Shown: positions 44,611 to 53,381 of the stretch, one piece after another
Position numbering within the stretch: position 1 is the stretch's first letter
Layout: every line of letters begins with the position of its first letter
From: Ramlibacter tataouinensis
GTDB taxonomy: Bacteria; Pseudomonadota; Gammaproteobacteria; Burkholderiales; Burkholderiaceae_C
Length of the DNA: 64,000 nt
Direction of reading: 5' to 3'
Assembly (NCBI GenBank): GCA_002427815.1
Contig: DIZF01000020.1
Location: 508-64,507, forward strand
Position numbers and translations under genes: made by a program
Notes under the pieces: model-generated
What the model was told of the DNA's origin: nothing
Databases searched by the model: none
Seen by the model: the letters and a program-made list of their open reading frames with translations, nothing else

Positions 44611-44662
44611 GGGCCGGCGAGCCGTTTCAGGGGAGCAAGACGCTGTTGTTTCGGGTACGGAT

Positions 44663-45730
44663 TCAGTCCGGCGCCGCATCGGCGAAACGCGGGTCGACAT
44701 AGACCGGGGGCTGCTCGGCCACCTGCTGCGCCTTGATATGCTGGTACGCGGACTTCACCAGGTTTTCGCAGCCCTCGTGGGTCAATGCCGAAATCTCGAA
44801 AACCGGGCCTTTGTACCTGAAGCGTTTGACGAAGTCCTTGACCCGGGCCTGGCGCTCCTCCGCAGGAACCATGTCCAGCTTGTTGAGGACCAGCCAGCGC
44901 GGTTTGTCGTAGAGCGCGGGGTCGTATTTCTTCAGCTCGCCGACGATTGCCTTGGCCTGCGCCACCGGATCGGCGCCATCGAAGGGCGCCAGATCCACCA
45001 CGTGCCACAGCAGCCGGGTGCGCTGCAGGTGCCGCAGGAACTGGTGACCGAGCCCGGCGCCTTCGGAGGCGCCTTCGATGAGGCCCGGCAAATCGGCTAC
45101 CACGAAGCTCTGCTCCGGCCCGACCCGCACCACGCCCAGGTTGGGGTGCAGCGTCGTGAAAGGGTAGTCCGCGATGCGCGGGCGCGCATTGGAGATCGCC
45201 GAGATCAGGGTCGACTTGCCTGCGTTGGGCATGCCCAGCAGCCCGACATCGGCCAGGACCTTGAGTTCGAGCTTGAGGTTCTTCTTCTCGCCCGGCCAGC
45301 CCGGCGTCTTCTGGCGCGGCGCGCGGTTGATGGCGCTCTTGAAGCGCATGTTGCCGAAACCGCCATCGCCGCCCTTGGCAATGGTGATCATTTCCGCGGG
45401 CTTGAGCAGTTCGTACAGGACCTCGCCCGTCTCCACGTCGCTGATGATGGTGCCCACCGGCATCTTGAGGACGATATCGTCGCCGGCGGCGCCGAACATG
45501 TCCGAGCCCATGCCGTTCTGGCCGCGCCTGGCGTCGTGCCGGCGCGAGAAGCGGAAGTCCACCAGGGTGTTGAGATTGGGGTCCGCCACGGCATACACAT
45601 GGCCGCCGCGACCGCCGTCGCCGCCGTTGGGGCCGCCGAACTCCTTGTACTTCTCATGGCGGAACGAGACACAGCCGCTCCCGCCGTCTCCGGCCGAGAC
45701 GTCGATATAGGCTTCGTCAACGAACTTCAT
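44663..45730 (-). CDS. obgE: Obg/CgtA GTPase
   Basis: A 355-residue ribosome-associated GTPase needed for 50S assembly. The Gly-rich Obg fold (1 to about 158) is followed by the G domain with G1 GMPNAGKS (166-173), G3 DLPGLIEGA and G4 NKLD. No C-terminal OCT extension. MKFVDEAYIDV is the universal start. Separated from rpmA by a strong terminator-like hairpin; TATACT at 45745-45740 on the - strand could be a local -10 box. Confidence 0.96.
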   Translation of the reverse strand: MKFVDEAYIDVSAGDGGSGCVSFRHEKYKEFGGPNGGDGGRGGHVYAVADPNLNTLVDFRFSRRHDARRGQNGMGSDMFGAAGDDIVLKMPVGTIISDVETGEVLYELLKPAEMITIAKGGDGGFGNMRFKSAINRAPRQKTPGWPGEKKNLKLELKVLADVGLLGMPNAGKSTLISAISNARPRIADYPFTTLHPNLGVVRVGPEQSFVVADLPGLIEGASEGAGLGHQFLRHLQRTRLLWHVVDLAPFDGADPVAQAKAIVGELKKYDPALYDKPRWLVLNKLDMVPAEERQARVKDFVKRFRYKGPVFEISALTHEGCENLVKSAYQHIKAQQVAEQPPVYVDPRFADAAPD

Positions 45731-45800
45731 GATGTCTTCAGTATAAGAATTGGCGCCCGGCTGCGCTGCCCCTCGGATCTGTCTGCTGACCAGGCCCTGC

Positions 45801-45835
45801 AGCAAAAGCGAAGCCCCGACGAGTCGGGGCTTCGC
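45801..45835 (-). terminator. Intrinsic terminator between rpmA and obgE
   Basis: A perfect 13-bp inverted repeat (GCGAAGCCCCGAC/GTCGGGGCTTCGC, 2-nt spacer, so a 12-bp stem with a 4-nt loop) followed on the - strand by TTTTGCT. It lies 19 bp after the rpmA stop and should end or attenuate the rplU-rpmA transcript before obgE. Confidence 0.8.
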
Positions 45836-45854
45836 GGGTGAGCGAAGTGACGGG

Positions 45855-46112
45855 TTACGCCGGCAGCACGCTCACGGTTGACTTGTTGAGCGCGCCTTTG
45901 GTCGCGAAGGTCACGTGGCCGTCCACCAGGGCAAACAGGGTGTGGTCTTTGCCCACGCCGACATTAGTGCCGGGATGGAACCTGGTGCCGCGCTGGCGCA
46001 CGATGATGGAACCGGCGCTGATGAGTTCACCGCCGAAAGCCTTCACGCCGAGCATCTTGGGCTGCGAATCCCGCCCGTTTCGCGTAGAGCCGCCGCCTTT
46101 TTTCTGTGCCAT
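45855..46112 (-). CDS. rpmA: 50S ribosomal protein L27
   Basis: An 85-residue L27 with the standard N-terminus MAQKKGGGSTRNGRDS, which reaches the peptidyl-transferase centre, and GSIIVRQRGTRFHPG. No Firmicutes-type leader. Cotranscribed with rplU 60 bp upstream. Confidence 0.98.
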   Translation of the reverse strand: MAQKKGGGSTRNGRDSQPKMLGVKAFGGELISAGSIIVRQRGTRFHPGTNVGVGKDHTLFALVDGHVTFATKGALNKSTVSVLPA

Positions 46113-46172
46113 TTCACTTTCCCCTAATCAGTTGGGGACAGAGCTGAAGATCTGTCCCGCAAAATCATCCGC

Positions 46173-46484
46173 TTAACCAACGATGGCGCCGATCTGCAAT
46201 TCCGTGAACTGCTGGCGGTGCCCTTGGCGCTTTTGATAGTGCTTGCGGCGGCGCATCTTGAAGATGCGAACCTTGTCGTGCTTGCCGTGCGCCACCACAG
46301 TGGCGACTACAGTCGCGCCGGACACCAGGGGAGTGCCGACCTTGATCTCGCTGCCGTTGCCGACGGCCAGTACCTGGTCGATCACGATTTCCTGGCCTAC
46401 GTCCGCAGCAATCTGTTCTACTTTAATTTTTTCGCCGGAAGCAACTCGATACTGCTTGCCCCCGGTTTTTATGACCGCGTACAT
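46173..46484 (-). CDS. rplU: 50S ribosomal protein L21
   Basis: A 103-residue L21, MYAVIKTGGKQYRV to the basic RIFKMRRRKHYQKRQGHRQQ (C-terminal 23S rRNA-binding part). Same length as in E. coli. Preceded by AGAGG eight bases upstream of the ATG at 46484 and by the promoter at 46536-46564; the longer open frame upstream is not used. Confidence 0.98.
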   Translation of the reverse strand: MYAVIKTGGKQYRVASGEKIKVEQIAADVGQEIVIDQVLAVGNGSEIKVGTPLVSGATVVATVVAHGKHDKVRIFKMRRRKHYQKRQGHRQQFTELQIGAIVG

Positions 46485-46535
46485 GTTGACCTCTTGAAAT
46501 GGAGTCTCTCCGGACGGATTTCCGTAGAGCCCAAC

Positions 46536-46564
46536 ACTATAGCATAGCTTGTGGTTACTCACAA
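46536..46564 (-). promoter_or_regulatory. Predicted sigma-70 promoter of rplU-rpmA
   Basis: On the - strand TTGTGA, a 17-bp spacer and TATAGT (4/6 and 5/6 matches). The predicted start near 46529 leaves a leader of about 45 nt before rplU. Confidence 0.65.
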
Positions 46565-46604
46565 CGGCTCCGAGGTGGACAGCCGGTGCGCCAAGTCGCC
46601 TTTC

Positions 46605-46610
46605 TATAAT
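46605..46610 (+). promoter_or_regulatory. Predicted -10 element of ispB
   Basis: A perfect TATAAT in TTTCTATAATCG; the -35 is weak. The predicted start near 46617 gives a leader of about 21 nt to the TTG at 46638, which supports that start codon. Confidence 0.5.
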
Positions 46611-46637
46611 CGCAGGAATTGCTCGCGCGCCCTCCCC

Positions 46638-47615
46638 TTGACTGACTCCAACATCGCCTCCGTCCTCTCGCTGATCACTGACGACATGCGCGAGGTCGAT
46701 GTCGTCATCGCCCGCAGGCTCGATTCGGGCGTGCCGCTGGTTGGCGAGGTGTCGCGTTACATCATTTCTGCGGGCGGCAAGCGACTGCGCCCCGCCCTCC
46801 TGCTGTTGGTGTGCGGGGCACTCGGCTACCGGGGGCCGCAGCGCTTCAATCTGGCCGCCGTGGTGGAATTCATCCATACCGCCACCCTGCTCCATGACGA
46901 CGTCGTGGACGAGTCGACGCTCAGGCGCGGGCGAGCCACCGCCAACGAGAGCTTCGGCAACCCGGCCAGCGTCCTGGTCGGCGATTTTCTCTATTCACGC
47001 GCATTCCAAATGATGTTGGATGCGGGACAGATGCGGGTCATGGAGATCCTGGCCGACGCGACCAATGTGATCGCCGAGGGCGAGGTGCTGCAGTTGATGA
47101 ACATGCACGATGCTTCGCTGGACCAGGCCGCCTACCTGCGGGTGATCCGTTCGAAGACGGCCAAGCTGTTCGAGGCCAGTGCGCGCCTCGGGGCTGTGCT
47201 GGCCCGGGCCGACACCCGGCTGGAGCAGGTCTGCGCCGATTACGGTCAGGCGCTGGGCACGGCATTCCAGGTGATCGACGACGTGCTCGATTACGACGGC
47301 GACGCCGGGGAGATGGGCAAGAACCTGGGCGACGACCTGCGCGAAGGCAAGGCCACGCTGCCCCTGATCGCGGCCATGGAACGCGGCACCGCGGAACAGC
47401 GCGAGGTGGTGCGCCATGCCATTGAAACCGGTGGCGTGGCCGAACTCGACCGGATCGTCGCCATCGTCCAGGACACCGGCGCGCTGGCGGTGACCCGTGA
47501 TGCGGCCGCGGCGGAGGCGCAACGTGCCGTCGACGCGGCACGGCTGCTCCCGTCCAATGCCTACAGTCAGGGTTTGCTACAATTAGCGGCTCAATTGCTG
47601 CAACGCCGACACTGA
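46638..47615 (+). CDS. ispB: Octaprenyl (polyprenyl) diphosphate synthase
   Basis: A 325-residue trans-isoprenyl diphosphate synthase making the side chain of ubiquinone. Both aspartate-rich motifs are intact: LLHDDVVDE (first) and VIDDVLDYDGD (second). GGKRLRPALLLL and LVGDFLYSRAF are typical. The TTG at 46638 gives the expected N-terminus LTDSNIASVLSLI (read as Met); the next ATG, 46686, would remove conserved residues. Divergent from rplU, as in many beta- and gamma-proteobacteria. Confidence 0.94.
   Translation: MTDSNIASVLSLITDDMREVDVVIARRLDSGVPLVGEVSRYIISAGGKRLRPALLLLVCGALGYRGPQRFNLAAVVEFIHTATLLHDDVVDESTLRRGRATANESFGNPASVLVGDFLYSRAFQMMLDAGQMRVMEILADATNVIAEGEVLQLMNMHDASLDQAAYLRVIRSKTAKLFEASARLGAVLARADTRLEQVCADYGQALGTAFQVIDDVLDYDGDAGEMGKNLGDDLREGKATLPLIAAMERGTAEQREVVRHAIETGGVAELDRIVAIVQDTGALAVTRDAAAAEAQRAVDAARLLPSNAYSQGLLQLAAQLLQRRH
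47578..47583 (+). promoter_or_regulatory. Possible -10 element for tRNA-Pro inside ispB
   Basis: TACAAT in TTTGCTACAATTAG, within the last codons of ispB, about 63 bp upstream of the tRNA. The -35 region is poor. Read-through from ispB is the alternative. Confidence 0.4.
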
Positions 47616-47645
47616 CTGCCCAGGGCAGCGGCGCAACGCGGCAAA

Positions 47646-47722
47646 CGGGGTGTAGCTTAGCCTGGTAGAGCGCTACGTTCGGGACGTAGAGGCCGGAGGT
47701 TCGAATCCTCTCACCCCGACCA
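47646..47722 (+). tRNA. tRNA-Pro (anticodon CGG)
   Basis: A 77-nt cloverleaf with encoded CCA. The acceptor stem CGGGGTG pairs with CACCCCG; the D arm is GCTTAGCCTGGTAGAGC; the anticodon stem is CTACG/CGTAG around loop TTCGGGA (anticodon CGG, reads CCG); the T arm is GGAGG-TTCGAAT-CCTCT with one mismatch-tolerant closing pair; the end is ACCA. No integrated element is attached to its 3' end. Confidence 0.97.
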
Positions 47723-47746
47723 GTATTTTCCCGCGTGACTTCGATC

Positions 47747-47766
47747 CAACTGCCGTCAGGCAGTTG
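47747..47766 (+). repeat. Hairpin downstream of tRNA-Pro
   Basis: CAACTGCC-GTCA-GGCAGTTG, a perfect 8-bp stem with a 4-nt loop, 24 bp after the tRNA and about 100 bp before pilB. No T-run follows. It could mark the tRNA 3' trailer or a pilB leader structure. Confidence 0.4.
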
Positions 47767-47864
47767 CCACGCTGGCGATTTACAGCACCAGGGCAATCGG
47801 CGATGATTGGTTGGCTTGCTCTTGCCGAAGGCAGGGGCCGCTGTCCAACGATCACACTCTCGCA

Positions 47865-49607
47865 ATGGCCGCTGTCGAACCCTCCGTCATTTCAGAAACT
47901 TCCGCTTCCATGGCCCTGCCGGGACTGGCGCGGGCTCTGATTTCGGCCGGCAAACTCGGGCAAAAATCCGCAGAAGAACTCTCCCGCAAGGCCCAGGCCA
48001 AGCGCACGAGCTTCATCGCGGAGCTGACCGGCTCGGGCGCGGTTTCCGCTTCCGACCTGGCTCACACCATGTCGACCTCGTTCGGCGCGCCTTTGCTCGA
48101 CCTGGATGCGGTCGACCTGCAGCGGTTGCCGAAGAATGTGCTGGATCCGAAGATGTGCCAGGCCTTGCGGGTGGTTGTGCTGAGCAAGCGCAACAACCGG
48201 CTGATCGTCGCAACGGCCGACCCGTCGGACCAGCAGGCCGGCGAGAAGATCAAGTTCGCCACGCAGATGGGCGTGGACTGGATCATTGCCGAATACGACA
48301 AGCTGACCCGGATGGTGGAGGCCGGCGCGGCCACCACCACCGAGACGATGGACAACATCATCGGGGATGATTTCGATTTCGACGATGCCAGCCTGGAGTC
48401 CGACACCGAGGAAGAATCGGACAAGGGCGTCTCCGAAGTCGAAGACGCCCCGGTCGTCAAGTTCCTGCACAAGATGCTGTTGGACGCCTTCAATATGCGG
48501 GCGTCGGACCTTCACTTCGAGCCTTATGAGCACACCTACCGCGTTCGCTTCCGCGTCGACGGCGAGCTGAGGGAAATCGCTTCGCCGCCGGTAGCCATCA
48601 AGGAGAAGCTGGCCTCGCGCATCAAGGTGATCTCCAAGATGGACATCTCCGAGAAGCGGGTGCCGCAGGACGGCAAGATGAAGCTCAAGGTCGGCCCCGA
48701 CCGGGTGATCGATTTCCGCGTCAGCACGCTGCCCACGCTGTTCGGCGAGAAGATCGTGATCCGTATCCTGGACCCCAGCAGCGCGAAGCTGGGCATCGAG
48801 GCGCTCGGTTACGAGCCCGAGGAAAGGACGCGGCTGATGGACGCCGTGAGCCGGCCGTACGGCATGGTGCTGGTCACCGGCCCGACCGGTTCCGGCAAGA
48901 CCGTGTCCCTGTACACCTGCCTGAACCTGCTGAACAAGCCGGGCGTCAACATCTGCACCGCGGAGGACCCGTCGGAAATCAACCTGCCGGGCGTCAATCA
49001 GGTCAACGTGAACGAGAAGGCGGGCCTCACGTTCGCCGCGGCGCTCAAGTCGTTCCTGCGGCAGGATCCCGACGTGATCATGGTCGGCGAGATCCGGGAC
49101 CTGGAAACCGCCGACATCGCGATCAAGGCGGCCCAGACCGGCCACATGGTCCTCTCGACGTTGCACACGAACGACGCGCCGGCCACTTTGACGCGGATGC
49201 GCAACATGGGCATCGCGCCTTTCAACATCGCCTCCAGCGTCATCCTGATCACCGCCCAGCGGCTGGCGCGGCGCCTGTGCCCCACCTGCAAGGCACCGGC
49301 CGACATCCCGCATGAAACCCTGATCGAGGCGGGATTCAAGGAGGAAGAAGTCGACGGCACCTGGACGCCATTTCGCCCGGTCGGCTGCGCAGCCTGCAAC
49401 AATGGCTACAAGGGACGGGTGGGCATTTATCAGGTGATGCCCATCACCGATGAAATCCAGCGCATCATCCTCGCGGACGGCAGTGCGCCGGAGATAGCCA
49501 GGCAGGCCGAGATCGAAGGGGTCAGGAGCTTGCGCCAGTCCGGTCTGTACAAGGTGAAACTGGGAGTCACTTCGCTGGAAGAGGTCCTGGGCTGCACCAA
49601 TGTATAA
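47865..49607 (+). CDS. pilB: Type IV pilus extension ATPase PilB
   Basis: A 580-residue secretion ATPase powering pilus assembly from the cytoplasm. N-terminal MshEN-type domain, then the core ATPase with Walker A GPTGSGKT (339-346), Asp box, His box and the tetracysteine Zn site (CPTCKAP with CAACN). The DFDFDD acidic linker lies near residue 168. ATG at 47865; no clear Shine-Dalgarno sequence. First of pilB-pilC-pilD. Confidence 0.96.
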   Translation: MAAVEPSVISETSASMALPGLARALISAGKLGQKSAEELSRKAQAKRTSFIAELTGSGAVSASDLAHTMSTSFGAPLLDLDAVDLQRLPKNVLDPKMCQALRVVVLSKRNNRLIVATADPSDQQAGEKIKFATQMGVDWIIAEYDKLTRMVEAGAATTTETMDNIIGDDFDFDDASLESDTEEESDKGVSEVEDAPVVKFLHKMLLDAFNMRASDLHFEPYEHTYRVRFRVDGELREIASPPVAIKEKLASRIKVISKMDISEKRVPQDGKMKLKVGPDRVIDFRVSTLPTLFGEKIVIRILDPSSAKLGIEALGYEPEERTRLMDAVSRPYGMVLVTGPTGSGKTVSLYTCLNLLNKPGVNICTAEDPSEINLPGVNQVNVNEKAGLTFAAALKSFLRQDPDVIMVGEIRDLETADIAIKAAQTGHMVLSTLHTNDAPATLTRMRNMGIAPFNIASSVILITAQRLARRLCPTCKAPADIPHETLIEAGFKEEEVDGTWTPFRPVGCAACNNGYKGRVGIYQVMPITDEIQRIILADGSAPEIARQAEIEGVRSLRQSGLYKVKLGVTSLEEVLGCTNV

Positions 49608-49638
49608 CCGGCGCGAAGGTTAAGAGGAGTACCCGCAC

Positions 49639-50853
49639 ATGGCCACGGCCGCTACCAAAGTCGTTGAGGTTGTTTTCGAGTGGGAAGGGCGCGACCGCAA
49701 CGGCAAGCAGATCCGCGGCGAGACGCGGGCGGCCGGCGAGTTCCAGGTGCTGTCGGCGCTGCGGCGCCAGGGCGTTTCCCCGACCAAGGTCAAGAAACGG
49801 CGCATGCGCTCGGGCCGCAAGATCAAGCCCAAGGACATCGCGATCTTCACCCGGCAGCTCGCCACCATGATGAAGGCCGGGGTGCCCCTGCTGCAGGCCT
49901 TCGACATCGTGGGCCGGGGAAATGCCAATGCCAGCGTCACCAAGCTGCTCAACGATGTGCGTACCGACGTCGAAACCGGCACATCGCTCTCCGGGGCCTT
50001 CCGCAAGTTTCCGATCTACTTCAACAACCTCTACTGCAACCTGGTCGAGGCGGGCGAAACCGCCGGTATCCTGGACGCCCTGCTGGACCGCCTGGCCGTC
50101 TACATGGAGAAGACCGAAGCGATCAAGTCCAAGATCAAGTCGGCGTTGATGTACCCGATTTCGGTGGTCGTGGTGGCCTTCATCGTGGTGGCCGTGATCA
50201 TGATCTTCGTCATTCCAGCCTTCAAGGAAGTGTTCAGCTCTTTTGGCGCCGACCTGCCGGCACCCACCCTGATGGTGATCGCGATGAGCGAGTTCTTCGT
50301 CAAGTACTGGTGGCTGATCTTCAGCTGCCTGGGCGGGGGGTTCTATTTCTTCATGCAGGCGTGGAAACGCAGCGAAAAGATCCAGATGTTCATGGATCGC
50401 GTGATGCTCAAGGTGCCGGTTTTCGGGTCGCTGGTCTACAAATCGGTGATCGCGCGCTGGACCCGCACGCTGTCGACCATGTTTGCGGCCGGCGTGCCCC
50501 TGGTCGAGGCGTTGGATTCGGTGGGCGGTGCTTCCGGCAATTCGGTCTATGCAATGGCCACCGAGAAGATCCAGATCGAAGTGTCCTCGGGTACCAGCCT
50601 CACGGTGGCCATGCAAAATACCAATGTCTTTCCCACCATGGTGCTGCAAATGTGCGCCATTGGCGAGGAGTCCGGCTCGCTCGACCACATGCTGGGCAAG
50701 GCAGCCGACTTCTATGAGGCCGAGGTCGACGACATGGTCGCCGGCCTGTCCAGCCTGATGGAGCCCATCATCATCGTGTTCCTCGGTACAATCATCGGCG
50801 GCATTGTGGTCGCCATGTACCTGCCCATCTTCAAGCTCGGCCAGGTCGTCTGA
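49639..50853 (+). CDS. pilC: Type IV pilus inner-membrane platform protein PilC
   Basis: A 404-residue GspF/PilC protein with two T2SSF repeats (about 70-190 and 270-395) and three membrane helices, e.g. SVVVVAFIVVAVIMIFVIPAF in part and the C-terminal EPIIIVFLGTIIGGIVVAMY. It couples PilB to the pilus base. Ribosome binding site AAGAGGAG. The TGA overlaps the pilD ATG by one base. Confidence 0.96.
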   Translation: MATAATKVVEVVFEWEGRDRNGKQIRGETRAAGEFQVLSALRRQGVSPTKVKKRRMRSGRKIKPKDIAIFTRQLATMMKAGVPLLQAFDIVGRGNANASVTKLLNDVRTDVETGTSLSGAFRKFPIYFNNLYCNLVEAGETAGILDALLDRLAVYMEKTEAIKSKIKSALMYPISVVVVAFIVVAVIMIFVIPAFKEVFSSFGADLPAPTLMVIAMSEFFVKYWWLIFSCLGGGFYFFMQAWKRSEKIQMFMDRVMLKVPVFGSLVYKSVIARWTRTLSTMFAAGVPLVEALDSVGGASGNSVYAMATEKIQIEVSSGTSLTVAMQNTNVFPTMVLQMCAIGEESGSLDHMLGKAADFYEAEVDDMVAGLSSLMEPIIIVFLGTIIGGIVVAMYLPIFKLGQVV

Positions 50854-51695
50854 TGCTCGTTTCGCCTTTGATCGATGCCGCTGCGGCCGGTGTCCTGGGC
50901 TTGCTCGTAGGCAGCTTCCTCAACGTCGTGATCTACCGCCTGCCCAAGATGCTGGAGCGGCAGTGGGCCGACGAATGCGCGCAGCTGCAAGGCAAGCCGG
51001 CCGAGCAGGCGCCCCCGTTCGACCTGACGCGGCCCCGGTCGCGTTGCCGGCAGTGCGGCCACCTGATCCGCTGGTATGAGAACGTGCCCGTGCTGAGCTA
51101 CCTGATGCTGCGGGGCAAGTGCTCGGCCTGCGGCACCGCCATCGGCCTGCGCTACCCCCTGGTGGAACTGGCGACCGCCGCCCTGTTCTTCTTTTCGATC
51201 CTGCATTGGGGCGCGAGCCCGGCCGGTGCGGCTTGGTGCGTTTTTTCCGCGGCGATCGTGGCGCTGGCACTGATCGACTGGGACACCACCCTGCTGCCCG
51301 ACGACATCACCCTGCCGCTGATGTGGGCGGGCCTGATCGTCGCCGCGCTACGCTGGAACGATGTCACGTTGCCGCAGGCGCTGTGGGGCGCGGTGGCCGG
51401 CTACCTGTCATTGTGGCTCGTCTATCAGGCGTTCAAGCTGCTGACGGGCAAGGAGGGCATGGGCTACGGCGACTTCAAGCTGTTCGCGGCGCTCGGCGCC
51501 TGGTTCGGCTGGCAGGCGCTGGTGCCCATCATCCTGATGGCTTCTGTCATCGGTGCGGTGGTCGGCATCGCCATGAAGTTCTCCACCGGGCTGCGCGAGG
51601 GCGGTTATGTCCCGTTCGGGCCGTTCCTCGCGGGCGCCGGCCTCACGGCCATGATCTTCGGGCCGGCATCCATCCTGGCAGCGATCGGGCTTTAG
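50853..51695 (+). CDS. pilD: Prepilin leader peptidase/N-methyltransferase
   Basis: A 280-residue aspartic membrane protease (A24) that cleaves and N-methylates type IV prepilins. The cytoplasmic Zn loop has Cys65/Cys68 (CRQC) and Cys90/Cys93 (CSAC). The catalytic Asp pairs are in LIDWDTTLLPDD and GYGDFKLFAALGAWFG. About eight membrane segments. Translationally coupled to pilC; followed by coaE after 12 bp. Confidence 0.96.
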   Translation: MLVSPLIDAAAAGVLGLLVGSFLNVVIYRLPKMLERQWADECAQLQGKPAEQAPPFDLTRPRSRCRQCGHLIRWYENVPVLSYLMLRGKCSACGTAIGLRYPLVELATAALFFFSILHWGASPAGAAWCVFSAAIVALALIDWDTTLLPDDITLPLMWAGLIVAALRWNDVTLPQALWGAVAGYLSLWLVYQAFKLLTGKEGMGYGDFKLFAALGAWFGWQALVPIILMASVIGAVVGIAMKFSTGLREGGYVPFGPFLAGAGLTAMIFGPASILAAIGL

Positions 51696-51707
51696 GAAGC
51701 TCTTGAC

Positions 51708-52310
51708 ATGACCATGCGGGTGGGCCTCACGGGCGGCATCGGCAGCGGCAAGAGCACCGTGTTGCAGATGCTGGAGGCGCTGTGCGCGGCCGTGATCGAC
51801 GCCGATGCCATCTCCAGGGCCACCACCGCCGCCGGCGGCGCGGCCATCGCCGCCATCACGCAGCATTTCGGCGCCGGGTTCATCACATCCGAAGGTGCGC
51901 TCGACCGCGTGCGCATGCGCGAACACGCCTACGCGGATCCGCGGGCGCGCAAGCAGCTCGAAGACATCATCCACCCGCTGGTGGGACAGGAAAGCGCACG
52001 TCAGGTGCAGGCCGCGCTCGATGACCGGGTGCCGTGCATCGTGTTCGACATCCCGTTGCTGGTGGAATCGGGTCGCTGGCGTGCACAGGTGGACCGGGTG
52101 CTGGTCGTGGACTGCTCCCCTGAAACCCAGGTCGAGCGGGTGGTCGCAAGAAGCGGCCTCGAACCCGAAGCCGTGCGCGCCATCATGGCCGCGCAGGCAC
52201 CGCGCACCCTGAGGCTGGCAGCCGCGGATATCGTGATCTGCAACGAGGGGCTCTCGCTCGAGCAGTTGCGTGACAACGTGGTACAGGCGGCATCAAGCTT
52301 CGGGCTATGA
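51708..52310 (+). CDS. coaE: Dephospho-CoA kinase
   Basis: A 200-residue kinase for the last step of coenzyme A synthesis. Walker A GGIGSGKST (9-17); DADAISR near residue 33; VFDIPLLVES near 112 and the C-terminal DIVICNEG are typical. The pilD-coaE-zapD-yacG order is well conserved in proteobacteria. Confidence 0.95.
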   Translation: MTMRVGLTGGIGSGKSTVLQMLEALCAAVIDADAISRATTAAGGAAIAAITQHFGAGFITSEGALDRVRMREHAYADPRARKQLEDIIHPLVGQESARQVQAALDDRVPCIVFDIPLLVESGRWRAQVDRVLVVDCSPETQVERVVARSGLEPEAVRAIMAAQAPRTLRLAAADIVICNEGLSLEQLRDNVVQAASSFGL

Positions 52311-52388
52311 TTGAGCTCCTTGCCGGCTTCCGGCAGCGGACAACCGCCCTGCAAGAGCTTGTCAAGCGAACCCGAGAGCCCGCCAAGC

Positions 52389-53144
52389 GTGATCCTCTAC
52401 GAATACCCCTTCAATGAACGAATCCGCACTTACCTGCGCCTGGAACACCTGTTCCGCCGTCTGGCCGAACTGGTTCCGCGTTCGCATCCCATCGACCACC
52501 ATTACGCGCTGGCCACCATCTTCGAAGTGATGGATGTGGCGGCACGAGCGGACCTCAAGTCCGATGTGATGAAGGACCTCGAAAAGCAGAAACAGTCCCT
52601 CAACAGCTACCGCGGAAATCCCGCCATTGCCGAAACCGTGCTGGACGAGGTCGTCGGCAAGCTCGACCGCTGTTTCTCGGCCCTCAACACCGTCCCGGGC
52701 AAGGCCGGCCAGTCCTTGACCGAAAACGACTGGCTGATGAGCATTCGCAGCCGGGTCGGCATACCCGGTGGCACCTGCGAGTTCGACCTGCCGGCCTACT
52801 ACGCCTGGCAGCACCGGGATGCCGGCAGGCGCCAGGTCGATCTCGAACGCTGGGCCAACACGCTGGCGCCTCTGGCGGAGTCGATTCACATGCTGCTCAA
52901 GCTGTTGCGCGACTCCGGCACGCCGCAAAAGGTGATGGCAAGCCACGGGCAGCTGCAGCAGAATCTGCCGCAGGGCCGTACCTTCCAGTTGCTGCGCCTG
53001 CGCCTGGACCCGGTGCTGGGGCTGGTTCCCGAAATCAGCGGCAATCGCCTGATGGTTTCCGTGCGCCTGATGCGGCAGGAAGCGGCCGACCGGCTGCAAG
53101 CCAGCAACGACGACGCCCAGTTCGAACTCACCCTCTGCTCCTGA
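52389..53144 (+). CDS. zapD: Cell division protein ZapD
   Basis: A 251-residue FtsZ-binding protein that crosslinks FtsZ filaments in the Z-ring. The GTG at 52389 yields the usual N-terminus ILYEYPFNERIRTYLRLEHLF; the frame is open 26 codons farther back, so a TTG upstream is an alternative. LLRDSGTPQKVMASHGQ and the C-terminal beta part are typical. Confidence 0.93.
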   Translation: MILYEYPFNERIRTYLRLEHLFRRLAELVPRSHPIDHHYALATIFEVMDVAARADLKSDVMKDLEKQKQSLNSYRGNPAIAETVLDEVVGKLDRCFSALNTVPGKAGQSLTENDWLMSIRSRVGIPGGTCEFDLPAYYAWQHRDAGRRQVDLERWANTLAPLAESIHMLLKLLRDSGTPQKVMASHGQLQQNLPQGRTFQLLRLRLDPVLGLVPEISGNRLMVSVRLMRQEAADRLQASNDDAQFELTLCS

Positions 53145-53153
53145 TCGCCTCCC

Positions 53154-53372
53154 ATGGACAAGCCGCAATCGAATGCTGCCGTGAAGCCGCGCCTGGTGCG
53201 CTGTCCTGCCTGTGGCGGCGACAGTGTGTATGCCGCCAGCAATCCGTTCCGGCCGTTCTGCTCGCAACGCTGCAAGAACATGGACCTGGGTGCCTGGGCC
53301 AGCGAGAGCTTCCGGGTGCCGGACGAAGCGCCGCCCGACGACCAGTCGTTCGGCGACCCGAAGCTACAGTAG
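53154..53372 (+). CDS. yacG: DNA gyrase inhibitor YacG
   Basis: A 72-residue zinc protein with Cys17, Cys20, Cys36 and Cys40 (CPAC and CSQRC), followed by DLGAWASE. In E. coli it binds GyrB and inhibits gyrase. Nine bp after zapD; converges with mutT. Confidence 0.93.
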   Translation: MDKPQSNAAVKPRLVRCPACGGDSVYAASNPFRPFCSQRCKNMDLGAWASESFRVPDEAPPDDQSFGDPKLQ

Positions 53373-53381
53373 CCGCCGCCC

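Noticed and set aside
47812..47826. TGGC...TTGC upstream of pilB as a sigma-54 promoter
   Set aside because: The spacing between the two boxes is one base too short.
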